A model generated the notes under the pieces. It searched no databases, was not told where the DNA came from, and saw only the letters and a program-made list of their open reading frames with translations. From a bacterium (lineage in GTDB: Bacteria; Planctomycetota; Planctomycetia; Pirellulales; Pirellulaceae): a stretch of 64,000 nt of DNA. Positions within the stretch are counted from its first letter, which is position 1; each line of letters opens with the position of its first letter. Made by a program: the position numbers and the translations under genes. Where the stretch lies: assembly GCA_030430075.1 (NCBI GenBank), contig JAUIGN010000042.1:1-64000 (forward strand). Direction: 5' to 3'. Positions 7,808 to 15,474 of the stretch are shown piece after piece.

Positions 7808-9895
7808 CTAGAGTTGCTTGCGAGCCGCGGCACGAATCTCGTCGGGGGTCAGCCGCCCGTCGCGATCGCGGTCGAATTGCCGGAAGCCAAAGCGTTGAAA
7901 CGACCGTGGGGGCTCATCACGATCCACGTTTCCGTCTTGATCGAGATCGAATCGTTCGAGGAATTCGGCCAGGAAAGCTTCCACGGCCGCGTCCTGGGGC
8001 GGCGTCTTGTCATGGTTCCGTTGCCGCGATCGGCCGTGCGCCGCATCGCGCGGCTCGGAAACGGCCAGGAAGGCGATCGCCATCTCCTGCCAGGTCTGGT
8101 CGCCCCAGGTGACGTGCTGCGTCGGATCCGGGTTGGCGGGGTTGTTTTCCGAATTGTCAAACGTGGCCGTCATCTTGATTTGCTCAAGCGTCGACAAGGG
8201 CACCGGCTCGGCCAGATAGTAACTGTGCTGCCAATTGAAATCATAGCGGGGCACATCCAGCAGGAGGCGGTCGCGCCCTTTGTTCCGAGCGGCAACCTTG
8301 ATCGACTTGCCGCGGACATGCATGTGCGGGACGATGGCGAACAACTGCCCGGATGCCGGCAAGGAATCGACGGTTGCCGTCACTTCATGATCCGACGCGT
8401 GGGGTGGGATCTCGAACTCCTGGTCGATGGCGACCACCGTGTAAACCTCGTGGGTGATCTCCTCGTCCTTGCCGAGCAAGATACCCACCTTCGTCAGATC
8501 TTGCTGCTCGCGGCCGTTCGGCGTGTAGTGCATCTGGAAGACCAGCTTCGAGCCGGCCGGAACGCGGCGGGCGGCACCGCTTGGCAAAGGCAGGGAACGT
8601 TGTCCGGGCACATAGGCCGTGATCCAGCCGATACCGCGGAATTGGGACCCGTCCGGAGGACGCACGAAACAGATGGCATGGTGGACCACCGACCGGGAAC
8701 CGGGAACGATCTGGGCCCCGGTGATCCATTGGTCCTCCACGAAGCCGGGATCCACGACGAAGTACTGGTACTCGACCGTTCCCGTGGGAGGGACGACGAA
8801 CGGCTTGTCTCGCATTTCGAGCACCAGATCGGGAGCCCGCGGCAACTGCCAACCCGCGACCGTCTGAGGAAGTTCGGGCAAGTCTTCGGGATCGCCGAAC
8901 GGCACACCGGCAGCGACCCAATCGCGGAGGATCTGTTTGTCCTCTGCGGGCATGTGGCGCGCGTTGACAAACGTGTCCTGACCACCGCGGGCATGCCAGG
9001 GCGGCATGCGACCGTCATTGACCGTCTCCAGGATCGTATCGGCCCAACCCGCCACTTCGTCGTAATCCGTGAGGGCAAACGGCCCGATCTCACCCGCCCG
9101 ATGGCACTCGACACAGTGCGTGTTCAACACGCGCGAGACCTGCTTCGCAAACGTCACGCTCGAGGTCGTGCCGGCGGACGGTCGCTGAGCAACCTTCTTG
9201 ACGCGTCCGATCAGGCAACCGGGCGGGTCGGTCTGAGGCACTTGCACCGGCCGGCCGTTGACCAGTTGCTCGAGCGCGTCGCGGAGGTCTTGGCGGTTGG
9301 CCGTTGGGCGGGCGATTCCTGGTTCATACTGGTCGTCAATCCGACCCCGGTAGCGAACCGTTCGCGCCACGTCGACAACGAATACCTCGGGAGTCCGCTG
9401 CGCACCAAAATCGTCCGCGACCTTGTTCTGATAGTCCTTGCCGACCGGAAACGCCAACTGGTGGTCGCGAACGTACGCCTGGATATCCGCCAGCGAATCC
9501 TGCCGATTGCTGTCGACACCGATAAACCGAACACCGTCCGCCGCGAACGCGTCGGCCAGGTCGTTCAGCCGGGCCGCATACAAGCGGGCCAGTGGGCATT
9601 CCACACCCAGGAAGCACACCACGGTGAACAGGTCGGACGGCGTCTGGCGAAATTCCACGGCCTCCGAGGCACGGTCGGCGGCGGCGTCCGGAGACCGGTC
9701 GGCCGCCGCTCCCGAATCGCGCGACGTGACGGGCTGCGGCTTGACGGCCTGCAATTTGAACGGCGCAACCTGTGAACCGGGAAACCCGCGGTTCGAGGAA
9801 TCATTCGCCACTGCAGACGGAGCGACCAACAACGGGACGACCACAGCAAGCCAGATGGAGACGTGGACAGCCGGAGAGCGATCCCCCCGCGGCAT
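7808..9895 (-). CDS. Redoxin / cytochrome c / copper-monooxygenase-like / EF-hand fusion protein
   Basis: 695 residues from the ATG at 9895. That start gives a signal peptide (hydrophobic 11-29, AVA/N cleavage); the frame stays open further upstream but without recognisable content. Domains in order: a peroxiredoxin/AlkyI-like redoxin fold (~80-215, single Cys in GVECPLA at 100); one c-type haem site C261-VE-C264-H265; then a region like the peptidylglycine monooxygenase / dopamine hydroxylase catalytic core, with histidines typical of copper ligands (HH at 405-406, HMH at 524-526, M525); and two EF-hand loops at the C-terminus (DLDQDGNVDRDE ~650, DRDRDGRLTPDE ~675). The protein is probably periplasmic and redox-active; the substrate is unknown. 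Similar fusions are seen in Planctomycetes and Acidobacteria (family knowledge). A long reverse-strand open frame over this gene is a codon-bias shadow. Confidence 0.82.
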   Translation of the reverse strand: MPRGDRSPAVHVSIWLAVVVPLLVAPSAVANDSSNRGFPGSQVAPFKLQAVKPQPVTSRDSGAAADRSPDAAADRASEAVEFRQTPSDLFTVVCFLGVECPLARLYAARLNDLADAFAADGVRFIGVDSNRQDSLADIQAYVRDHQLAFPVGKDYQNKVADDFGAQRTPEVFVVDVARTVRYRGRIDDQYEPGIARPTANRQDLRDALEQLVNGRPVQVPQTDPPGCLIGRVKKVAQRPSAGTTSSVTFAKQVSRVLNTHCVECHRAGEIGPFALTDYDEVAGWADTILETVNDGRMPPWHARGGQDTFVNARHMPAEDKQILRDWVAAGVPFGDPEDLPELPQTVAGWQLPRAPDLVLEMRDKPFVVPPTGTVEYQYFVVDPGFVEDQWITGAQIVPGSRSVVHHAICFVRPPDGSQFRGIGWITAYVPGQRSLPLPSGAARRVPAGSKLVFQMHYTPNGREQQDLTKVGILLGKDEEITHEVYTVVAIDQEFEIPPHASDHEVTATVDSLPASGQLFAIVPHMHVRGKSIKVAARNKGRDRLLLDVPRYDFNWQHSYYLAEPVPLSTLEQIKMTATFDNSENNPANPDPTQHVTWGDQTWQEMAIAFLAVSEPRDAAHGRSRQRNHDKTPPQDAAVEAFLAEFLERFDLDQDGNVDRDEPPRSFQRFGFRQFDRDRDGRLTPDEIRAAARKQL

Positions 9896-10296
9896 GTCGC
9901 TGCGTGGCGCGTCGCCACGATGCAGCACGATGTCACGGTGTGACCCGCCAATCGCTCGTGCATGGATCTTCCACGCGCAGCCTGCCGCCGCGGAGGGAAC
10001 GATCCGTTGACGCGATCGCGAGCAGATCGGTCGTGCCCCGGTCTGGCCCGGCAAATGCCCTTTCCGCCCGCCGTTATTCGGGAAACAAGCGTGCTCCACG
10101 GTCAGCCTCAATCTGGTTTGGCAGGGAGTCGGTATCTTCACCCACCATCGTAGCAGGGATCGGACGTGCGGGAAGTCGGTGGCCACCCGCTACCCGGCGG
10201 CGAACGCTGGTCGAGCGCGGCGACCGGCAACCTCTCCGCCGCACCGCGCCGGCCTGCTCGCCGGCATCAGATAGAATCCGCCCGCCGCCGGAGTTC
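9896..10296. other. Intergenic region, nothing clear
   Basis: 401 bases upstream of the redoxin fusion gene and downstream of the dehydrogenase. The redoxin frame continues open into it, but the residues are Arg/Pro/Cys-rich and unlike a protein N-terminus. No RNA gene or repeat was recognised. Confidence 0.5.
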
Positions 10297-11268
10297 TCAG
10301 GCCACCGCACACCGCAGTGGCTTCCCGCTCAGCCCGGCCAGCAGATTGTCAGCGGCAATCTCTGCCATTCCGTTGCGGCTGGAAATGGTCGCGCTGGCCA
10401 CGTGCGGGGCGATCACGCAGTTGGGAAGCGATAAGAGAGGATCGTCCATCGAGATCGGTTCCGGGTCGGTGACGTCCAGGCCGGCGGCAAAGATCTGGCC
10501 GGAAGAAAGGGCCGTGTAGAGGTCCGGCTGATGATGAATTGGGCCCCGGGCGCTGTTGATAAACACGGCGGTGGACTTCATTTTTCCGAAGGCATCGGCG
10601 TTGAAGAGGCCCTTGGTGGTCTCGTTGAGATCCGTGTGGACGGACACGAAATCCGATTCGGCCAGCAGGGTCTCGAAGTCGACCTGGCGAGCGGCAAACT
10701 GGGCCTCGGCATCCTTGTTCTGATTCATGTCATGATAGAGCACGTTCATGCCCCAGCCTCCATGGCACCGCTTGGCCATCGCCATCCCGATGCGTCCCAT
10801 CCCGACAATGCCGATCGTGCGCCCGATCAGGTCGACGCCGATGTGCCCCAGCGGCTCCCACGTCTTCCACTTCGCCGCGCGGACGTAGTCCTGTGATTCC
10901 ACGATTCGCCTGGCCGCCGAAATCAAGAGAGCGAAGGCCATGTCGGCGGTCGCGTCGGTCAGGACATCGGGCGTGTTGCCGACTCGGATCCCGCGGCGTT
11001 TTGCTTCGTCGATGTCAATATTGTTAAAGCCGACCGCAAAGTTGCTGATCACCTTGAGTTGTGGGCCGGCGGCATCCATGAACTCCGCGTCGATCTTCTC
11101 AGTCAGCAGCGACAACACACCGTCGCAACCGGCGATCCGCTTCAACAATTCGTCCCTGGCCGGCGGCAGCGGGTCCTTCCAGACGTCCGTGTCGCAGGCG
11201 GCAACCACCGGGTCGAGCCCAGCCGCGGGGATCTCACGGGTCACAAAAACTTTGCTTCGATCGCTCAT
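10297..11268 (-). CDS. D-2-hydroxyacid dehydrogenase (glyoxylate/hydroxypyruvate reductase-like)
   Basis: 323 residues, the normal length for this family. The Rossmann nucleotide loop is GMGRIG at 156-161. The catalytic triad is visible: R241 (NSARG), E270 (DVTDPEP) and H289 (APHVAS). The family reduces 2-keto acids such as glyoxylate or hydroxypyruvate with NAD(P)H, in the cytoplasm; the exact substrate is inferred from overall similarity to GyaR/GhrB-type enzymes. The stretch after R241 is PIHHQ where relatives usually have PVVDE, a small active-site-adjacent departure. The start is the ATG at 11268, opposite the tandem 18-bp repeats at 11311. A glycerate 2-kinase gene at 39.8 kb could use the same metabolite pool, but it is not linked in an operon. 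Confidence 0.88.
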   Translation of the reverse strand: MSDRSKVFVTREIPAAGLDPVVAACDTDVWKDPLPPARDELLKRIAGCDGVLSLLTEKIDAEFMDAAGPQLKVISNFAVGFNNIDIDEAKRRGIRVGNTPDVLTDATADMAFALLISAARRIVESQDYVRAAKWKTWEPLGHIGVDLIGRTIGIVGMGRIGMAMAKRCHGGWGMNVLYHDMNQNKDAEAQFAARQVDFETLLAESDFVSVHTDLNETTKGLFNADAFGKMKSTAVFINSARGPIHHQPDLYTALSSGQIFAAGLDVTDPEPISMDDPLLSLPNCVIAPHVASATISSRNGMAEIAADNLLAGLSGKPLRCAVA

Positions 11269-11310
11269 TGATTCCGCTTCCTAAGGTGAGAACGGTGTCC
11301 CTGACGTCTA

Positions 11311-11382
11311 TACTGGCCGTCAGATCATTACGGGCCGTCAGGTCATTACGGGCCGTCAAGTCAATACGGGCCGTCAGCAGGT
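11311..11382. repeat. Tandem 18-bp repeat, four units, in a divergent promoter region
   Basis: Units start at 11311, 11329, 11347 and 11365; the consensus is TACGGGCCGTCAGGTCAT. The array sits between the divergent dehydrogenase (start 11268) and aminotransferase (start 11459) genes, so it could hold regulator sites or simply be a minisatellite. Confidence 0.85.
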
Positions 11383-11458
11383 CGATGTTGACACGGTGGG
11401 CTTGAACGGAGGCCCGTCCTGTCGGCCCTCGCAGGAAATCTCCGTCACAGGACCCAAC

Positions 11459-12757
11459 ATGAGTCGCGTTCTAGACCAATATAAGCGGGCGTCGAAGTCG
11501 TTGGCAGGTGGGGTTTCGTCGTCGACACGCGTGAACCAGGCGCTAGGTCATCCGTTGTATTTTGACCGCGCCGAAGGCTGTCGCGTTTGGGATCTCGACG
11601 GGCGATCGTACATCGACCTCTGCTGCAGCCATGGTGCCACGCTGTTGGGACATGGCAACGAGCGCGTCCGGCGGGCGGTCGCCGGTGCGATGGCCCGCGG
11701 CGCCGCCTGCTCGTACGAATCAGAATTGCACGCGGAGTTGGCGGCCCTGTTGTGTGACACCGTTCCCTGCCTGGAGCGGGTGCGTTTCACCGGCTCCGGC
11801 ACGGAGGCAACCATGCACTGCCTGCGGCTGGCCCGAGCGATCACGGGACGCACCAAACTGCTGCGATTCGAGGGGAACTTCCACGGGTACCACGATCAGG
11901 TCATGTATGCCGCCCGGCAATTGGGCCGGTTCGCACCCCCGCTGGTCCCCCAATCCACGGGCGTGACACCAGGCTTGGACGCCCACCTGGTGCAGATCCC
12001 CTACAACGACGTCGAAATGCTCAACCGGGCCTTCGACGAACATGGGAACGAATTGGCTGCCGCCATCTGCGAGCCGATCTATTACAACGCCGGCTGCATC
12101 CTGCCGGAGCTTGAATTCATCAATACGCTCCGTAAGCGGACCCGCGACTCGGGCACCCTGCTGGTCTTCGACGAAGTCCTCAGCGCCTTCCGAATGTGCG
12201 CCGGTGGCGCCCAACAGCACTTGCAGATCACCCCTGATCTCTGCACCCTGGGAAAGTCGGTGGGCGGCGGATTTCCGCTCAGCGTCTTCGGCGGCCGGGC
12301 CGACTTGATGGAACATCTGATGCCGCAAGGCGACTGCCAGCACAGCGGGACCTACAACGCGCATCCCGTCGCAATCGCCGCATCACTGGCCGCCGTCCAG
12401 TCTTATCGCGAGCCGGAATTTTACCCCCACATTCACGCCGTCGGGGACCGCCTGTACGAAGGGCTGAACGACCTCTTCCATCGGCACGGCGTTGCGGGCC
12501 AGACCCGCGGGCTGGGAGCCCGATTCGGCATTTACTTCGGGATCGAGGGAGACATTCGAAACTACGCCGATGCACAGCGCCACAATCGCCAGCAGATGTT
12601 GCAATTTATCGGGGCCGCAATCAACGAAGGCGTTTACTTTCACGACTACGGCGGTGCCGCCTGCCACCACGGCTTCTGCGCGGCCATGACGCTGGAGGAT
12701 GTCGACGAGGCCCTGACACGACTCGACCGGGCCGTCGGCCGGTTGGCGGCCGGATAA
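11459..12757 (+). CDS. Class III PLP-dependent aminotransferase (glutamate-1-semialdehyde aminomutase-like)
   Basis: 432 residues from the ATG at 11459 (AGGA 7 bases upstream); the frame opens earlier at a GTG, but family homology begins at SRVLDQYKRASKSLAGGVSS. The N-terminal region, the FDEVLSAFR segment holding the PLP-binding Asp, and the Schiff-base lysine K266 in LCTLGKSVGGGFP are all present. The fold is that of HemL-type aminotransferases. True HemL would make 5-aminolevulinate; the insertions and lack of a haem-gene context make a general 'aspartate aminotransferase family' label safer, with an unknown amino donor. It is cytoplasmic and stands alone, with a 450-base gap before rpmI. 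Confidence 0.8.
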   Translation: MSRVLDQYKRASKSLAGGVSSSTRVNQALGHPLYFDRAEGCRVWDLDGRSYIDLCCSHGATLLGHGNERVRRAVAGAMARGAACSYESELHAELAALLCDTVPCLERVRFTGSGTEATMHCLRLARAITGRTKLLRFEGNFHGYHDQVMYAARQLGRFAPPLVPQSTGVTPGLDAHLVQIPYNDVEMLNRAFDEHGNELAAAICEPIYYNAGCILPELEFINTLRKRTRDSGTLLVFDEVLSAFRMCAGGAQQHLQITPDLCTLGKSVGGGFPLSVFGGRADLMEHLMPQGDCQHSGTYNAHPVAIAASLAAVQSYREPEFYPHIHAVGDRLYEGLNDLFHRHGVAGQTRGLGARFGIYFGIEGDIRNYADAQRHNRQQMLQFIGAAINEGVYFHDYGGAACHHGFCAAMTLEDVDEALTRLDRAVGRLAAG

Positions 12758-13209
12758 ACGTGATCCTCCCGCACGTCCATGCGGCCGGCACGTCCCACGG
12801 GGAATGGGGCCGAACTGCAACCCCGGGCTTCTTTCCAGGAAACGACTTAAGTCGCCTATGGCGCGGCCCGCGTACCCCGGGCGGCCCATTCTTCAATCCC
12901 CCCATTTCGCAGGAATCGCGACGAAAAACCTGGAATCGGCGTCACTCGCTGGCCGATCCCCCTTTTCTGCTTACTGATGACCGTTTAAAATCCGAGGTTT
13001 CCCCTCGCACGTTCGTCCCCGTTGGGGTCGATTCGACTGCGGTGTCCTGCCAAGTGCCGTATCAGGGCAATGGCCGTCACAGGGCCAAATCCTGGTGGTC
13101 AGGCACCAAATCCTGGTTGTCAGGGCAAAGATCCTGGTTTTCAGGGGAATGGTGTCAGGGGAATGCGGTGTTCTGGAACATTGGAACCTAACCGACGGGC
13201 GACGTGACC
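12758..13209. other. Leader region upstream of rpmI with a palindrome and tandem repeats
   Basis: 452 bases without a supported gene. It contains a 12-bp perfect palindrome CGACTTAAGTCG near 12843 and three 21-bp tandem units at 13086-13148. The rpmI promoter and any leader RNA should lie here. infC, which often precedes rpmI, is absent. Confidence 0.6.
13086..13148. repeat. Tandem 21-bp repeat, three units, upstream of rpmI
   Basis: Units start at 13086, 13107 and 13128; the shared core is ATCCTGGTTGTCAGGGCA with small changes. The last unit ends 61 bases before the rpmI start, so the array is likely in the transcribed leader. Each unit holds CCTGGTNGTCAGG, a weak inverted repeat. Confidence 0.85.
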
Positions 13210-13413
13210 ATGCCGAAAATGAAGACTCACAAGGGGACCAAGAAGCGGTTCCGCTTGTCCGCCAAGGGCAAGGCCATGCACCGCAAGGCCGGGACAAGCC
13301 ATTTGGCGCACCGCATTACGAATAAGCGTCGTCGCAATCTTCGTGGCACGGGCGCGTTGGCGGAGCCGATGGAAAAGAAGATTGCGATCGCCCTCAACGG
13401 CCACAGCAATTAA
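13210..13413 (+). CDS. rpmI: 50S ribosomal protein L35
   Basis: 67 residues beginning MPKMKTHKGTKKRF, the highly conserved L35 N-terminus, and very rich in Lys/Arg. The start is the ATG at 13210; a GTG two codons earlier would only add two residues. It is part of the large ribosomal subunit. It is followed after 78 bases by rplT, the usual gene order. Confidence 0.97.
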   Translation: MPKMKTHKGTKKRFRLSAKGKAMHRKAGTSHLAHRITNKRRRNLRGTGALAEPMEKKIAIALNGHSN

Positions 13414-13439
13414 ACAGACCCTGAACAGCGCACGGGCTG

Positions 13440-13476
13440 ACAACGCCTGCAGTTCCACCTGCGGGGGCCTTGTTGT
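13440..13476 (+). promoter_or_regulatory. Hairpin between rpmI and rplT
   Basis: CCTGCAG (13446-13452) pairs with CTGCGGG (13459-13465) with one G-T pair, and the outer ACAAC (13440-13444) can pair with GTTGT (13472-13476). It ends just before the rplT ribosome site (AAGGA, 13480). It could be an attenuating or translational-control element for the ribosomal genes; L20 autoregulation by leader structures is known in other bacteria, but no match to those RNAs was established. Confidence 0.4.
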
Positions 13477-13491
13477 GCAAAGGAACGATCG

Positions 13492-13848
13492 ATGAGAACG
13501 ACTAAGGGCTCGGCCCGCCGCAAGGCCAAGCGTCGGCTTTTCAAGAAGGCCAAAGGTTATCGGGGTGGTCGCAGCAAGCTGTTGCGTACCGTCAAGGAAA
13601 CGCTGATTCGTGCCGGTGCATTTGCGTACCGCGATCGCAAAGTCCGGAAACGTGATTTCCGTCGCCTCTGGATTACGCGTCTGAACGCGGCCTGCCGCCA
13701 GCATGGTTTGCGGTACAGCCAGTTCATCAACGGCCTGAAGAAGGCGGGGATCGAACTGGATCGCAAGATGCTCTCGGAAATGGCGATCCACGAGCCGGAC
13801 GAGTTTGCCTCGGTCGTCGAACAGGTCAAAGCGGCAATCGCCGCCTGA
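13492..13848 (+). CDS. rplT: 50S ribosomal protein L20
   Basis: 118 residues, the usual length. Typical L20 features: an Arg/Lys-rich N-terminal extension (RRKAKRRLFKKAKGYRGGR) that binds 23S rRNA, then the globular part with RDFRRLWITRLNAACR and YSQFINGLKKAGIELDRKMLSEMAI. L20 is needed early in 50S assembly and commonly represses its own operon. The ATG at 13492 has AAGGA 8 bases upstream. Confidence 0.97.
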   Translation: MRTTKGSARRKAKRRLFKKAKGYRGGRSKLLRTVKETLIRAGAFAYRDRKVRKRDFRRLWITRLNAACRQHGLRYSQFINGLKKAGIELDRKMLSEMAIHEPDEFASVVEQVKAAIAA

Positions 13849-14362
13849 CCCGATCGCTGGGCGACAGGTGCTCAAGCCCCGGATCAAGGTCTTGCGCCCC
13901 CCCCGGACGGGATCGCGGGAAGTCGCGCCAGTTGTTCTGCTGCGGCGGCTGGAGTATCTTGCTGAGTCCTGCCACGCAACGAGATCCGCGCCGGTATGGA
14001 CCGTTGATTCGCCGGGCGGAGACGGTCGACGGCAATTCCGATCGAATGCAATTCCGATCGAATGGGACGGAGCCCGCGATGGACGACTTGGGACGACGCC
14101 TGGTTGGGCCGCCATCGATTCCCTAACGGAGTGGAAGGCCGTCCGCTTGTTCCAAGTCGCGCCGCACCAATTCATGGCAGCCCTCCAACCCAAGTTCGAA
14201 AGAACCTTCCCGAGGCAACCGTGACGACAAGCGACCTGGGGCGCGGCTGTTCGTTTCTGCCTGACAGCGAGACAGGATAGGCGGCCCGGGACCGGCAACC
14301 GGCAAACCACGGTCCGAGCATCACCATTTCAAAGACACCGCTAATTCGCAGGTATACCGGCA
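13849..14362. other. Intergenic region between rplT and pheS
   Basis: 514 bases with no supported gene; an open frame over 13805-14224 shows no family features and overlaps rplT. A direct repeat CAATTCCGATCGAATG occurs at about 14033 and 14048. The pheS promoter and any attenuator should be here, but I see no clear leader peptide or T-box motif. Confidence 0.5.
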
Positions 14363-15385
14363 ATGGCACTTGGCGATTTTCTCCAGCAGCTTGACGGTCT
14401 TGCCAGTGACGCCGAGGCCGCCTTCACCGCGGCGGCGGATACAGAGCAACTGGAAGCCGCTCGCGTCGAGTTTCTCGGAGCCAAGAGCGGCCGGCTGAAG
14501 GCGACTCAGAAACAGATGGGTGCCGTCGACAAGACGGATAAGCCGGCGGCCGGGAAGCGCCTGAATGAGACCAAGCAGCGGGTGGACGCCGCCTTCCAAG
14601 CAGCCCAACAGCGGGTCGCCGCCGGTGAACAGGTGCGCCGATCGTCCAGCCAGTTTGTCGATACGTCGTTGCCCGGCGTCCGACCGGAGCTGGGTCACTT
14701 GCACCCGATCACGCAGACGATCGAAGAGCTCAAGGACATCATGGGGCGGCTTGGTTTTTCCGTCGCGGATGGTCCGGAGATCGAGGACGAGCGGCACAAT
14801 TTCGAGGCGCTCAACATCCCCCTGGCGCACCCGGCCCGCGATCCGCTCGAAAACTTCTACCTGGCGACCGCCGAGAAAACGTCTGCCGACGTGCTGCTCC
14901 TGCGGAGCCAGACCAGCACGGTCCAGATCCGTGTGATGGAGCAGACGCCGCCGCCGATCCGCATCATTTCGCTCGGCCGCGTCTACCGTCCCGATACGGC
15001 AGACGCGACTCACTATCCCATGTTTTTCCAGATGGAAGGCTTGTGGGTCGACAAGCACGTCACGATGGCCGACCTCAAGACGGTCCTCAGACTATTCGCC
15101 ACGAGCTACCTGGGCCGCGATGTACACGTTCGCTTTCGCCCGTCGTTCTTTCCGTTTACGGAACCGAGCGTGGAGGCGGACATGAGTTGGGGAGACAAGT
15201 GGATCGAGTTCGGCGGGGCCGGCATGGTCGATCCCAACGTGCTGAGCGCGGTCGGCTACGATCCGGAAGAAGTCTCCGGATTCGCGTTTGGTCTGGGAAT
15301 CGAACGACTCTGCATGCGGCGACACGGGATTACGGACATCCGCGAGTTCTACCGCAACGATGTACGCTTCCTCCATCAGTTTTAG
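14363..15385 (+). CDS. pheS: Phenylalanyl-tRNA synthetase alpha subunit
   Basis: 340 residues. There is an N-terminal coiled-coil arm (~1-90), then the class II catalytic core: LGHLHPIT and DGPEIEDERHNFEALN, motif 2 region FRPSFFPFTEPSVE, and motif 3 GFAFGLGIERLCM near the end. With PheT it charges tRNA-Phe in the cytoplasm as an alpha2-beta2 enzyme. The start is the ATG at 14363. pheT follows after 89 bases on the same strand, so the two are presumably cotranscribed, possibly with rpmI-rplT as in many bacteria. Confidence 0.97.
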   Translation: MALGDFLQQLDGLASDAEAAFTAAADTEQLEAARVEFLGAKSGRLKATQKQMGAVDKTDKPAAGKRLNETKQRVDAAFQAAQQRVAAGEQVRRSSSQFVDTSLPGVRPELGHLHPITQTIEELKDIMGRLGFSVADGPEIEDERHNFEALNIPLAHPARDPLENFYLATAEKTSADVLLLRSQTSTVQIRVMEQTPPPIRIISLGRVYRPDTADATHYPMFFQMEGLWVDKHVTMADLKTVLRLFATSYLGRDVHVRFRPSFFPFTEPSVEADMSWGDKWIEFGGAGMVDPNVLSAVGYDPEEVSGFAFGLGIERLCMRRHGITDIREFYRNDVRFLHQF

Positions 15386-15474
15386 GTCCCCTGCGCACGT
15401 CTCGTCCGCAGTCGGAATTCACGGAGGTTGGGTCCGGAATTCCGAGACGCACCCACCCAATGTGAAGACGCACG

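Noticed and set aside
7688..9775. Plus-strand open frame of 695 codons opposite the redoxin fusion gene
   Set aside because: It lies antisense to a gene with clear haem, copper-ligand and EF-hand motifs. Its translation has no domain and is rich in Arg, Gly and Val, as expected for the reverse of a high-GC3 gene.
13805..14224. A 139-codon plus-strand frame between rplT and pheS
   Set aside because: Overlaps the rplT end, has no ribosome site or domain, and contains an internal short DNA repeat; more likely non-coding.
13141..14310. Minus-strand open frame of 389 codons across rpmI, rplT and the gap before pheS
   Set aside because: It is antisense to two ribosomal-protein genes and translates into low-information sequence.
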